DNA from: Phycisphaerae bacterium | Lineage (GTDB): Bacteria; Planctomycetota; Phycisphaerae; Phycisphaerales; SM1A02 | Reading direction: 5' to 3' | Length of the DNA stretch: 47,850 bases | Assembly: GCA_002683195.1 (NCBI GenBank) | Contig: NYSW01000059.1 | Span: 30,767 to 78,616, forward strand | Part shown: one piece after another, positions 24,996 to 33,470 of the stretch | How the letters are laid out: each line of letters opens with the position of its first letter | Position numbering within the stretch: the first letter of the stretch is position 1 | The notes under the pieces: model-generated | Databases searched by the model: none | What the model saw: only the letters and a program-made list of their open reading frames with translations | What the model was told of the DNA's origin: nothing | Program-made: the position numbers and the translations under genes

Positions 24996-26744
24996 TCAGC
25001 TGCCCTCGATCTCCGTGGGATCGAAACCTTCGATCTGAGCGAAGCGAGCGACCTCGTCCGGCGTGGTGGCGCCACGGAGGATCTTGACCTTTCCATCGCC
25101 CAGGAGACTTCTCATGCCACCGCGGATCGCCGCCTGGCGAACCGCGGAGATCGAGGCCCGCTCGAAGGCGAGCTCGCGAATCTCGGAATTCATGGGCATC
25201 AGTTCGAAGATCGCCTGGCGACCGCGATATCCCTTGCCGCCGCACTTCTGGCAACCCACGGCCTTGTGAATGCTTCCCGCGGCGACCTCGTCCGGGGAGA
25301 TGTTCACGAGCCTGAGAAGCTTCGCGTCGGGATTGTCGTCGAGTTGCTTGCAGTCGTTGCAGAGAATTCGAATCAGACGCTGGGCCATGATCGCCTGGAT
25401 CGAACTGGCGACCAGGAACGGCTTGATGCCCATGTCGACCAGACGCGTGATCGCGCTGGGAGCGTCGTTGGTGTGCAGGGTCGAGAACACGAGGTGACCC
25501 GTGAGGGCCGCCTGAATCGCGATGTCCCCCACTTCACGGTCTCGAATCTCACCCACGAGGATCACGTTGGGTGCCTGCCGCAGCATCGCCTTCAGGATCA
25601 ACGGGAACGTGAGACCGATGGACTCCCGGACCTGGACCTGATTGATGCCGTTGAAGTTGTATTCGACGGGATCTTCCGCGGTGATGATCTTCCGGTTCGG
25701 CTGGTTGAGAACGTTCAACGCCGAGTAGAGCGTGGTGGTCTTGCCGGATCCGGTGGGACCGGTGACCAGGAAGATCCCGTTGGGACGCCGGATGATCTTG
25801 TTGAAGACCTCGAGATTGTCCTCTTCGAAGCCGATGTTCGTGAGGCCGATACGGACCGAATCCGGTCGAAGCACCCGGAGCACGACGCTTTCGCCGTGAT
25901 AGGCCGGGCAACTGGAGACCCGGAAATCGACCTGGTCTCCATCGATCGGAAGCTTGATGCGACCGTCCTGGGGAACCCGCTTCTCGGCGATGTTGACGCC
26001 GGCCATGAGCTTCAGTCGGGCGAGCATCGCCTGCTGAAGCTTCTTGGGGAATTCCTGCCGGACGTGACACACGCCGTCAACCCGATAGCGGAGCGCAACA
26101 CGGTCGGACCGCGGCTCGACGTGAATGTCGCTCGCCCGACCTCGAACCGCTTCGATGATGAGCTCGTTGACCAGCTTGACGATCTTCGAGTCGCCCGCGT
26201 CCACATCGATCGAAGCATCGATCGAACTATCGACCGAAGCGTCGACCGAACGGTCGACGGACTTGTCGACCGTGACGTCGATCGAGGCCGCCCCTCCGAG
26301 GCTGGCGCCTTCGCCGCCTCCGAGGATCTCCGCGATCTGCGCGGGGACGCCGACCACGACGTCGAAATCTTCGGGAATCGCAAATCGAAGTTCGTCGATG
26401 ACATCGAGATCCATCGGATCCGGAACCATCACGCGAAGACGCCCGCTCTCCGTCGGCGCCAGGGGCACGATGCTCCGCTTCCGGACCAGAACGGCGTCCA
26501 CGAGGCTCATGTCCACCTGATTCGCACCATCAGCGGTATCAAGGTTGACGAAATCAAAGCCTTGCTGGGCGGCGAGGGCCTGAGCCACCTGCACGTCCGT
26601 CGCATGACCCTGATCGACCAGGACCTCGCCGAGTTTCTTCCCGGATTCCCGGGATTCAGCCTCGGCCGCGACGACGATGTCGTCGGTCACGAGACCCTGC
26701 TCGACGATGATCTCACCCAGCTTCTTTCGAACCTTCCTGGCCAC
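24996..26744 (-). CDS. Second extension ATPase (PilB/GspE family) with SVD-repeat insert
   Basis: I place the start at GTG 26744, preceded by GGAG at 7 nt. Longer in-frame starts lack family sequence. The 582-residue product has KKLGEIIVEQGLVTDD and KLGEVLVDQGHATDVQVAQA at its N-terminus (MshEN-type). It then has Walker A GPTGSGKTT (329-337), AEDPVEY (356-362), a Walker B with NVILVGEIRD and TGHLVFSTLHT. Zinc pairs are CNDC (462-465) and CQKC (498-501). Between the N-domain and the core (about 150-185) lies a Gly/Ala stretch followed by a tandem [ST]-[VI]-D-x repeat. In Walker B the usual RQDP is RQAP (Asp replaced by Ala before NVILVGE). It is the first gene of the cluster and is probably the PilB partner of PilT. 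Confidence 0.92.
   Translation of the reverse strand: MARKVRKKLGEIIVEQGLVTDDIVVAAEAESRESGKKLGEVLVDQGHATDVQVAQALAAQQGFDFVNLDTADGANQVDMSLVDAVLVRKRSIVPLAPTESGRLRVMVPDPMDLDVIDELRFAIPEDFDVVVGVPAQIAEILGGGEGASLGGAASIDVTVDKSVDRSVDASVDSSIDASIDVDAGDSKIVKLVNELIIEAVRGRASDIHVEPRSDRVALRYRVDGVCHVRQEFPKKLQQAMLARLKLMAGVNIAEKRVPQDGRIKLPIDGDQVDFRVSSCPAYHGESVVLRVLRPDSVRIGLTNIGFEEDNLEVFNKIIRRPNGIFLVTGPTGSGKTTTLYSALNVLNQPNRKIITAEDPVEYNFNGINQVQVRESIGLTFPLILKAMLRQAPNVILVGEIRDREVGDIAIQAALTGHLVFSTLHTNDAPSAITRLVDMGIKPFLVASSIQAIMAQRLIRILCNDCKQLDDNPDAKLLRLVNISPDEVAAGSIHKAVGCQKCGGKGYRGRQAIFELMPMNSEIRELAFERASISAVRQAAIRGGMRSLLGDGKVKILRGATTPDEVARFAQIEGFDPTEIEGS
26204..26284 (-). repeat. 12-bp-period coding repeat (SVD units)
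   Basis: About seven degenerate units of four codons encode S/T-V/I-D-x (for example KSVDRSVDASVDSSID). They form an acidic low-complexity linker inside the second ATPase, between its N-terminal and catalytic domains. GTCGA/ATCGA recurs each 12 bases. Confidence 0.85.
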
Positions 26745-26930
26745 GAAGCGACTCCGATCTTCGGATTCAAGGCTGAATCCGGGGGCTGAAGAAACCTGCC
26801 GGTGACTTCCACACGCGAGACGGGCCATCCGGCAGACCCTCCGCACCAGCCCTCGTGGCCGGCGCAGACCCTTAGTATGGCGCTCCCGGGCGGTCGCTGC
26901 AATCACGCGACCCCGACTGCCCTGCTCAAT

Positions 26931-27653
26931 GTGACCAATACCACACCCTCTCAGCCTGAAACGACCCCCACTTCCCGGCCACTCCGGGTCCTGGTGACCG
27001 CCGGACCGACCTGGGAGCCGGTGGATGCGGTCAGATTTCTCGGAAATCGGTCATCCGGCCGGCTGGGAGCCGAACTGGCCCGGGCCGCCGGGGATCTCGG
27101 GCACCTGGTCACGCTTCTTCGAGGCCCTGGGACCATCGATACGAGCTCACATCCGCGAATTTCCGAGGTTCGGTTCCAATCCGCGGCGGACCTCGACCGG
27201 GAACTTCAAAATCGCTGGCCGACCCATGATCTGCTGATCATGGCCGCGGCCGTGGCGGACTTCCGCCCCCTTCAGCGGCCAGACACCCCCCGGAAAATCC
27301 GCCGCTCGGACGGCGTTCACTCCCTCGACCTCGAACCAGTGCCGGATCTACTGGCCGGTCTCGCGGAAATCGACCACCCGGCCGGAACCCGGATCGGTTT
27401 CGCCCTCGAGCCCGAGGACGGTCTCCTGGAGGCTGCACGAGCGAAACTCGTCCGGAAGGATCTCCACGCGATCGTGGCCAATCCGCTCGAAACCATGGAT
27501 TCAGATCGAATCCTCGGGAGGCTCCTGCTTCGAGATGGCGGGGAGATCCAGCCTCCCCCGGGGCCGATCGCCAAACGCGACTTCGCGGACTGGCTGCTCG
27601 CCCGACTGGTCGAGCTTCACGAGGCCCGAGTCGAACAGCCCCCTCGTCACTGA
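26931..27653 (+). CDS. coaB: Standalone phosphopantothenate-cysteine ligase (CoaB)
   Basis: About 240 residues matching only the CoaB half of bifunctional CoaBC/Dfp. VLVTAGPTWEPVDAVRFLGN and RSSGRLGAELARAA form the nucleotide-binding start. MAAAVADFRP follows in the middle and KLVRKDLHAIVAN near the end. It joins cysteine to 4'-phosphopantothenate in coenzyme A synthesis. The flavin-dependent decarboxylase (CoaC) half is absent, so CoaC should be encoded elsewhere. The start is uncertain: GTG 26931 places the catalytic domain about 20 residues in, while ATG 26877 or 26802 would add non-conserved residues. No ribosome site is clear for any. It is divergent from the ATPase cluster. Confidence 0.85.
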   Translation: MTNTTPSQPETTPTSRPLRVLVTAGPTWEPVDAVRFLGNRSSGRLGAELARAAGDLGHLVTLLRGPGTIDTSSHPRISEVRFQSAADLDRELQNRWPTHDLLIMAAAVADFRPLQRPDTPRKIRRSDGVHSLDLEPVPDLLAGLAEIDHPAGTRIGFALEPEDGLLEAARAKLVRKDLHAIVANPLETMDSDRILGRLLLRDGGEIQPPPGPIAKRDFADWLLARLVELHEARVEQPPRH

Positions 27654-27721
27654 GCGCCTCCGCCATCGCTCGGGTACCTTTCCCTCGTCCTTCACCCCAC
27701 CCTCAGAATCAGGAGTTCTCC

Positions 27722-28741
27722 ATGTCGCTTCAACTTGGAATGATCGGTCTCGGACGCATGGGCGCCGGCATGGTCCGTCGCATGATGCAGGCCGGCGTTC
27801 GCTGCGTGGTCTACGACGTGAACCCTGACGCCGTGAAGGCGCTGGTCGCCGACGGGGCCATCGGGGCCACCGACATCGCGGACTTCGCTTCAAAGCTCGA
27901 AGGCAACAAAGCGGCCTGGATGATGCTTCCGGTCGCCCTGGTCGATGGCATGCTCGAAGAACTGGCCCCGCACTTCAGCGAGGGCGACATGATCGTCGAC
28001 GGCGGCAACTCGTACTACAAGGACGATCTCCGACGAGCCAAGAGCCTCGCCGAACGAGGAATCCGCTACGTCGATGCCGGCGTCTCGGGTGGCGTCTGGG
28101 GTCTGGAACGCGGCTACTGCCAGATGGTCGGTGGCCCCGTCGACGCGATCGAACATCTCGCCCCCGCCTTCGAAGCGTTGGCCCCCGGCAAGAACGCAGC
28201 GCCCATGACCGAAGCCCGCGACGGCCATGAGACCACTGCCGATCACGGCTGGCTTCACTGCGGCCCCAACGGCGCCGGCCACTTCGTGAAGATGGTGCAC
28301 AACGGCATCGAGTACGGAATCATGGCGGCCTACGCCGAGGGCCTCAACATTCTCAAGCACGCGGATGCCGGGAAGACCCAGCGGGACATCGACGCCGAGA
28401 CCACGCCGCTCCGAGACCCCGATGCCTACAAGTACGACCTCGATCTCAAGGAGATCGCGGAAGTCTGGCGGCGAGGGAGCGTGATCGGTTCCTGGCTGCT
28501 CGACCTCACCGCCTCCGCCCTCGCCAAGAGCCCCGACCTCGCGGAGTTCGGTGGCCGGGTGTCGGATTCGGGTGAAGGCCGCTGGACGCTGGAAGCCGCG
28601 ATCGACGAATCCATTCCCGCCCCGGTTCTTGCCGCGGCGCTCTTCGCACGGTTCAGTTCACGCGGGGAGTCGGACTTCGCCAATCAGATCATGTCCGCGC
28701 AGCGATTCGAATTCGGCGGCCACCACGAGAAGAAGGCCTGA
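27722..28741 (+). CDS. gnd: 6-phosphogluconate dehydrogenase, decarboxylating (short NAD-type)
   Basis: A 339-residue enzyme of the short GntZ/YqeC-type 6-phosphogluconate dehydrogenases (classical Gnd is about 470). GLGRMGAGM (9-17) is the dinucleotide loop. The acidic YDVNPD after strand 2 suggests NAD rather than NADP preference. DGGNSYYKDD, DAGVSGGVWGLERGY and GAGHFVKMVHNGIEYG carry substrate-binding and catalytic residues, including the Lys and Asn-Gly-Ile-Glu-Tyr set. The reaction converts 6-phosphogluconate to ribulose 5-phosphate and CO2. The ATG follows AGGAG. It may be cotranscribed with coaB (68-nt gap). No zwf is nearby. Confidence 0.94.
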   Translation: MSLQLGMIGLGRMGAGMVRRMMQAGVRCVVYDVNPDAVKALVADGAIGATDIADFASKLEGNKAAWMMLPVALVDGMLEELAPHFSEGDMIVDGGNSYYKDDLRRAKSLAERGIRYVDAGVSGGVWGLERGYCQMVGGPVDAIEHLAPAFEALAPGKNAAPMTEARDGHETTADHGWLHCGPNGAGHFVKMVHNGIEYGIMAAYAEGLNILKHADAGKTQRDIDAETTPLRDPDAYKYDLDLKEIAEVWRRGSVIGSWLLDLTASALAKSPDLAEFGGRVSDSGEGRWTLEAAIDESIPAPVLAAALFARFSSRGESDFANQIMSAQRFEFGGHHEKKA

Positions 28742-28779
28742 GCGGGAACCGAGCCCGCCCCTCCGATCATCGATCTTTT

Positions 28780-29670
28780 TCAGGCCGCGTCGCTCGTCGA
28801 CGCGGCCTGTTCGTTTCCACTCGTGACCGCGAGCATCGCGGATCCTTCGATCGCCAGGATCGCGAGGCCCGCGACCATCAGGAACACCGCGAAGATCCGC
28901 CGGAGTCGACGTTGCGGCAACCTGGCCCCGATGAGACCCCCGAGCAGTCCACCGACCCCGCCCAGAAGCAGGAACGCGCCGACGACCTTGAAGTCCATGG
29001 TCCCCGTCGCCTCGGAAGACTGATTCATCGCCTGGAGAAAACCGGCACCGCTCTTGGCCGCGATGATCAGAAGACTGGTTCCGACCGCAGTACGCATCGG
29101 AAGTCGAGCCAGCAGCACCAGGGCGGGCACGATCAGAAAACCGCCTCCGACCCCGACGATCCCGGTGAGCACGCCCACGAACGATCCCTCGAGCACCAAC
29201 AGCCCGCGGTCGCGGTTCGATCGGCTCCGCTGACTCTCTTCGGACGCCCGGCCGCCCCCACGAAACATCAGGCCCGCCGCCGCGAGCATCACCACCGCGA
29301 AGATCAACAACTGGACCGGACCGGCGATCCAACGCGATCCCCAGACGCCTGCCACCGTTCCCAGAATTCCCGGAAGCCCGAAGAACACCACGCTCATCCA
29401 GTCGACCTCGCGACGAATCATCGGGCGGATCGCCGCCAGCAGCGCAATGCCCCCCACGATCGCCAGACTTTCTCCGATCGCCGCCTTCGGATCATGGCCG
29501 AGGAGATAGACCAGGATCGGAACCGTGAGGATCGACCCCCCGGAGCCCAGCAGGCCGAGGCAGAGTCCGATCGCCATGCCACCCACGAGGGCGATCACGA
29601 CCGACGATCTCCATCGGCATCGCGAATCCCAGATCGACGGCAGACGTTCAACCGCACGAGATCGCTCCAC
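28780..29670 (-). CDS. TauE/SafE-family sulfite/anion exporter
   Basis: Up to 296 residues with about eight hydrophobic helices in two repeats. [20 protein letters not shown] and [20 protein letters not shown] are the duplicated TauE/SafE signatures, each followed by GTSLLII or GESLAIV. This family moves sulfite, sulfoacetate or other sulfur compounds across the inner membrane. The ATG at 29670 overlaps the upstream gene's end by 23 nt. A GTG at 29598, with GGAG about 10 nt before it, starts closer to the first helix and may be the true start. Its place directly after a persulfide dioxygenase/rhodanese gene fits export of sulfite made by that enzyme (inference). Confidence 0.88.
   Translation of the reverse strand: MERSRAVERLPSIWDSRCRWRSSVVIALVGGMAIGLCLGLLGSGGSILTVPILVYLLGHDPKAAIGESLAIVGGIALLAAIRPMIRREVDWMSVVFFGLPGILGTVAGVWGSRWIAGPVQLLIFAVVMLAAAGLMFRGGGRASEESQRSRSNRDRGLLVLEGSFVGVLTGIVGVGGGFLIVPALVLLARLPMRTAVGTSLLIIAAKSGAGFLQAMNQSSEATGTMDFKVVGAFLLLGGVGGLLGGLIGARLPQRRLRRIFAVFLMVAGLAILAIEGSAMLAVTSGNEQAASTSDAA
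28781..28809 (+). terminator. gnd terminator embedded in the convergent tauE coding end
   Basis: A perfect 12-bp stem (28781-28792 with 28798-28809) and a 5-nt loop are followed on the plus strand by TTCGTTTCC. T5 also precedes it. The stem lies within the last codons of the convergent TauE-like gene, so it doubles as coding sequence. It is less likely to terminate on the minus strand, where an A run follows. Confidence 0.6.
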
Positions 29671-31072
29671 AACCCACTCGCGTCATGGCCGCCCAGCCAC
29701 CGGCGACGTTGACCGCGTCGAAGCCCCGCCGTCGTAGTTCGGATACCGCCATCGCGCTGCGAACTCCGCCGGCACAATGCACGTGAATCCGACTTCCGAC
29801 CGGTACTTCGTCCATCCGCGGCACCAGCCGGGTGTGCGCAATGTTCACCGCCGCTTCGAGATGACCGTCGTTCCATTCGACCGCCCGACGCACGTCGAGC
29901 ACCACGAGGTCGGGATCCGATTCGATGAGGTCGCGGAAGCCGGCGGCATCGACCTCCGGAGCCTCGTCCAGCGCGTTCCCCGCACCGGCGTACGCGGCCA
30001 GTTCGTCCGGCGTCGTCAGCCACGCGACGTCGTCGAGTCCGATCCTCACCAGATTCCGCGTCAGACGTTCGAACTCCTCCGCGGGCGCCACGATCCCGAT
30101 GCGTTCACCCGGTTCGACGTACGACCCGACGGTCGCGAGAAAGTTGATGCCCGGTCGAGTCCAGATGGCGCCCGGCAGGTGGCCCCGACGAAACTCCGAC
30201 CAGGGCCGGACATCGACCACCCGAACGCCGTCGAGTCGGCCACCGAGGTTCTTCGCAGTGATGATCTCCGGCGTCGGAAGCGATCCGAGCAACGGAACCC
30301 CATCCCGGTTCCAGGCCTTCATGCGAGCGAAGTAGGCGGGAGGTTCCGGCTGCCCCTGAAGAATGAAGTCCACGAACGCCTCTTCGTCGACCGCCAGTGA
30401 AAGCGATGGATTGAATCGCTTCTCGTAGCCGACCGTCGACTGCGGCACGGCGCCGAGCGCCTTGCCGCAGGCGCTGCCCGATCCGTGGGCGGGCCACACC
30501 TGAAGGTGATCCTCGAGATCGAGAAACGACCGTGCGCTCCCGGCCAGGATTCGGGCGGACGGTTCCATCATCCCCGACTGACCCGCCGCCGATTCCAGAA
30601 GATCAGGTCTGCCGAGGTCTCCGACGAACACGAAATCGCCGGTGATCATCCCCATCGGCGAATCGGCACCACCGCCCAGATCGGTCACCAGGAACGAGAC
30701 GTGTTCCGGGGTGTGGCCGGGACTGTGAACGGTGGTGAATCGAATGTTTCCCACCGTGAATTCCTCGCCGTCGGTCAGTTCGCGGTGCTCGTACCCGTCG
30801 AGCCATCCCGAACGCCAATCAGGTCCACCGAGGCCCGAGACGTGGACCGTCGCCCCGGTGCGCTCGGCGAGTTCACGCACGCCCGAGAGAAAGTCCGCGT
30901 GCACGTGGGTTTCGGCCACGGCCACGATCTTCAATCCCTGTTCCAACGCGAGGTCCAGGCAGCGGTCGACGTCGCGGGCGGGATCGATGACGATCGCTTC
31001 ACCGGTCTTCTGACAGCCGACGAGGTAGGTGGCCTGGGCGAGATCCTCGTCGTAGAGGAGTCTGAAGAGCAT
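29648..31072 (-). CDS. MBL-fold persulfide dioxygenase-like protein with two rhodanese domains
   Basis: Start ATG 31072 (GGGAGA upstream); 474 residues. The metallo-beta-lactamase domain (1-250) has HVHADF (56-61), HSPGH (116-120), GDFVFVGDLGRPDLL and a late His196, as in ETHE1-type persulfide dioxygenases. Rhodanese domain 1 (about 275-362) has IVAPAEE where the catalytic Cys loop should be, so it is probably inactive. Rhodanese domain 2 (about 375-470) has CAGGVRSA with Cys433 as nucleophile. The enzyme class oxidises glutathione or protein persulfide to sulfite, and the active rhodanese may hand over sulfane sulfur. It overlaps the TauE-like gene downstream, which suggests a sulfide/persulfide detoxification pair. 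It is divergent from the sulfatase gene. Confidence 0.92.
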   Translation of the reverse strand: MLFRLLYDEDLAQATYLVGCQKTGEAIVIDPARDVDRCLDLALEQGLKIVAVAETHVHADFLSGVRELAERTGATVHVSGLGGPDWRSGWLDGYEHRELTDGEEFTVGNIRFTTVHSPGHTPEHVSFLVTDLGGGADSPMGMITGDFVFVGDLGRPDLLESAAGQSGMMEPSARILAGSARSFLDLEDHLQVWPAHGSGSACGKALGAVPQSTVGYEKRFNPSLSLAVDEEAFVDFILQGQPEPPAYFARMKAWNRDGVPLLGSLPTPEIITAKNLGGRLDGVRVVDVRPWSEFRRGHLPGAIWTRPGINFLATVGSYVEPGERIGIVAPAEEFERLTRNLVRIGLDDVAWLTTPDELAAYAGAGNALDEAPEVDAAGFRDLIESDPDLVVLDVRRAVEWNDGHLEAAVNIAHTRLVPRMDEVPVGSRIHVHCAGGVRSAMAVSELRRRGFDAVNVAGGWAAMTRVGCGAISCG

Positions 31073-31217
31073 GGGGTCTCCCGAGATTCTTGACCGTGGG
31101 GGGTTCGAGGCCGCCGGAGGCACATCGGCCGACGGATCCGGAGGACCAGGGTGGTCCGACCGGCACTCGACGATGGGCGAGAGCCCACGTCGCATGTGCG
31201 AACCTTATCGTGCAACC

Positions 31218-32678
31218 ATGACCGACCGGCTCCCCCGCCTCCTCCTCCTCGCCCTCGCCGCCGCCTCCATGACATCCCCGCTCACGGTCGCGGACGACCC
31301 CCCCGCCCCGATCCGAGGGATCGTCTTCATCCTTGCTGATGATCTCCGAGCGGACTTCCTCGGCTGTACCGGTCGTAAAAACATCGAAACGCCCGCCATC
31401 GACCGGCTCGCGGCTTCCGGGACCCGATTTGAACACGCCTACTGCCAGGGTTCGAGATCACCGGCGGTCTGCCTTCCGAGCCGATCCCGAATTCTCACGG
31501 GAGGCAGCGACTGGAGCGTGCCGAACTGGCCCGCCGCCCAACGGGGGAACGACCTCCCTCTCTGGCCCGACGTTCTGCGGGACCTGGGCTGGCGGACCCA
31601 CCACGTCGGTAAATGGCACTGCGGAAGACCCTGGTTTGAACGAAGCTTCGAGAGCGGGGAATCCGTTCTGTTCGGGGGCATGGGAAGCCACTGGACATTG
31701 GAGGTCGAAGATCATCCACTCGTCGGCGACCCCGCGAAGCGACGACTCCGCCGCTACAGCACCGAGGAATTCGGTGGTGCCGCAGTCGACTTCCTGCGAT
31801 CACACGCAGCCGACGAACCCGACCGCCCTTTCGTTCTCTCCCTGTGTTTCACCGCGCCCCACGATCCTCGCACATCACCCGAGGAATCAGAGGCCGAGAC
31901 GCGGGCCGCGACGATCGGGCTGCCCGGAAACCTGCTTCCCGTCCATCCGTTCGACAACGGGGAAATGACCATTCGGGACGAGGAGCTTCTTCCCTGGCCT
32001 CGAACGACGACCGCGGTGCGGCGAGAGATCGCGTTGTACGAACAGATGATCGAAGCCATCGACCGACAGGTCGCCGCCGTTCTCTCCGCCCTCGACCAGA
32101 CGGGACTTCGGGACGAGGTGCTGGTGATCTTCGCCGGCGATCACGGACTCGCGCTGGGAAGCCACGGCCTGCTCGGGAAGCAGAACCTGTACGAGCACTC
32201 CATGCGGGCACCCTTGATTCTCGATGGCGCGGCGTTCTCGAACGGTGGCGTGCGACGGGACTTCGCTCATCTCCACGATCTGGCCCCGACGATCCTCGCC
32301 GCCGCCGGTGTATCGCCTCCCGACCGCATGGATGGTCAGGATCTGCATCGACCCACGGGGCGAGACGGCGTCCTGACCCGATATCGCGACGCACAACGAG
32401 CGTGGCGAGGCGACCGATTCAAGATCATCTGGTACCCCGCCATCGACCGCTGGCAGGTGTTCGACCTGTCCATCGACCCCGAGGAGATCGTCGATCTCGC
32501 CCGGGACCCGGGTGAAGCCGACCGAATCGCCGCCCTGCGGCGTGAACTTCAAGCAGCCCGTGATCGATGCGGCGACGATGCCATCCTGCTGGTCGAGGAG
32601 ACCAGGTCCGAGACTTTTGATGCGGAAGCCGCCAACGCGGCCCGATCCGCCAAACGACCGCACTGGAGACTCCGTTGA
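31218..32678 (+). CDS. Secreted sulfatase (arylsulfatase/iduronate-2-sulfatase-like)
   Basis: ATG 31218 gives 486 residues with a signal peptide (MTDRLPRLLLLALAAA, cleavage near residue 25). FILADDLRAD (38-46) carries the metal-binding Asp pair. CLPSR (85-89) is the Cys-type sulfatase motif, with Cys85 expected to become formylglycine. GKWHCG-type and FAGDHGLALGSHG stretches complete the active site. Planctomycetes are rich in such enzymes for removing sulfate from algal polysaccharides. The exact substrate is not predictable; the short form with HVGKWHCG resembles iduronate-2-sulfatase and choline-sulfatase relatives. It is cotranscribed with the next gene (4-nt overlap). A formylglycine-generating enzyme is not in the window. 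Confidence 0.92.
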   Translation: MTDRLPRLLLLALAAASMTSPLTVADDPPAPIRGIVFILADDLRADFLGCTGRKNIETPAIDRLAASGTRFEHAYCQGSRSPAVCLPSRSRILTGGSDWSVPNWPAAQRGNDLPLWPDVLRDLGWRTHHVGKWHCGRPWFERSFESGESVLFGGMGSHWTLEVEDHPLVGDPAKRRLRRYSTEEFGGAAVDFLRSHAADEPDRPFVLSLCFTAPHDPRTSPEESEAETRAATIGLPGNLLPVHPFDNGEMTIRDEELLPWPRTTTAVRREIALYEQMIEAIDRQVAAVLSALDQTGLRDEVLVIFAGDHGLALGSHGLLGKQNLYEHSMRAPLILDGAAFSNGGVRRDFAHLHDLAPTILAAAGVSPPDRMDGQDLHRPTGRDGVLTRYRDAQRAWRGDRFKIIWYPAIDRWQVFDLSIDPEEIVDLARDPGEADRIAALRRELQAARDRCGDDAILLVEETRSETFDAEAANAARSAKRPHWRLR

Positions 32679-33361
32679 ACCCGCTTGTGATTCCTCCCGG
32701 CCTTCCGATTCTCGCCCGCGGCAACGGGTGGGCGGTGGTGGTCAAGCCCGCCGGCCTGCGTTCCGTCCCCGGCCGAGCCGAGGACGCCACGGACTCGGTG
32801 CAGACTCGCATTCAGCACGTCTTTCCCAAGGCGGACGGAGCCATCACCCCCCATCGACTCGACGTGGAGACGAGTGGACTCATGGTGGTCGCCCTCAACC
32901 GGCGGGTTCTTCGTGGCATCGCTCGACAATTTGAAAAACGAAAGATCGGGAAGGCATACGAAGGCGTGCTCGAGGGCGAGGTCGAAGCGGAGAAGGGCGT
33001 GATCGAACTTCCACTTCGCGTGGACTGGCCCAACCGCCCCCGACAGATGGTCTGCCACGAAGAGGGGAAGCCATCCCGAACGCTCTGGCGGGTCCTGAAT
33101 AGAACCCCAGGTAGAACCCACGTGGAATTCCGGCCGGAGACCGGGCGCACTCATCAGTTGCGGGTTCACGCGGTCACCCCCGTCGCCGAAGGAGGCCTCG
33201 GCGCACCGTTCCTCGGCGACACCCTCTACGGAGATCCCGAATCCGCCCCTCGACTTCATCTGCACGCGACCCGGCTTTCATTCTTCGATCCGCAGCTCGG
33301 GGTGCCGATGCGATTCCACTCGGTGCCACCCTTTGGAATCGAACAAGACCGCGGAGGTTGA
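32675..33361 (+). CDS. RluA-family RNA pseudouridine synthase
   Basis: A 228-residue pseudouridine synthase. HRLDVETSGLMVVA (60-73) holds the catalytic Asp63. The KPAGLRSVPG strand and the RPETGRTHQLRVH motif are typical of RluA/RsuA-fold enzymes. No S4 domain is present, as in RluA/RluC-short or TruC forms. The start is TTG at 32675, overlapping the sulfatase stop (TTGA), with GGAG 9 nt before. The target uridine (rRNA or tRNA) is unknown. It lies only 13 nt before a tRNA-Leu gene. Pairing with a sulfatase looks like operon accretion rather than a shared pathway. Confidence 0.92.
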   Translation: MNPLVIPPGLPILARGNGWAVVVKPAGLRSVPGRAEDATDSVQTRIQHVFPKADGAITPHRLDVETSGLMVVALNRRVLRGIARQFEKRKIGKAYEGVLEGEVEAEKGVIELPLRVDWPNRPRQMVCHEEGKPSRTLWRVLNRTPGRTHVEFRPETGRTHQLRVHAVTPVAEGGLGAPFLGDTLYGDPESAPRLHLHATRLSFFDPQLGVPMRFHSVPPFGIEQDRGG

Positions 33362-33374
33362 TACCCTCCGACGG

Positions 33375-33460
33375 GGACCTGTGGCGGAATTGGCAGACGC
33401 AGCGGCCTTAAAAGCCGCGGCCGTGAAAGCGGCGTGAGGGGTCGATCCCCTCCGGGTCCA
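33375..33460 (+). tRNA. tRNA-Leu (anticodon UAA)
   Basis: An 86-nt class II tRNA. The acceptor GGACCTG pairs with CGGGTCC (one G-T), then discriminator A at 33460; CCA is not encoded. The anticodon stem GCGGC/GCCGC encloses CTTAAAA, giving anticodon TAA. A long variable arm follows. The T arm is GAGGG-GTCGATC-CCCTC. All elements fit leucine identity. Confidence 0.97.
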
Positions 33461-33470
33461 TTGAATCAAC

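Noticed and set aside
26802..26930. An N-terminal extension of CoaB from ATG 26802 or 26877.
   Set aside because: The added residues are Pro/His/Arg-rich with no family sequence and lie in the divergent promoter region. The GTG at 26931 puts the conserved start in its usual place, though no start has a clear ribosome site.
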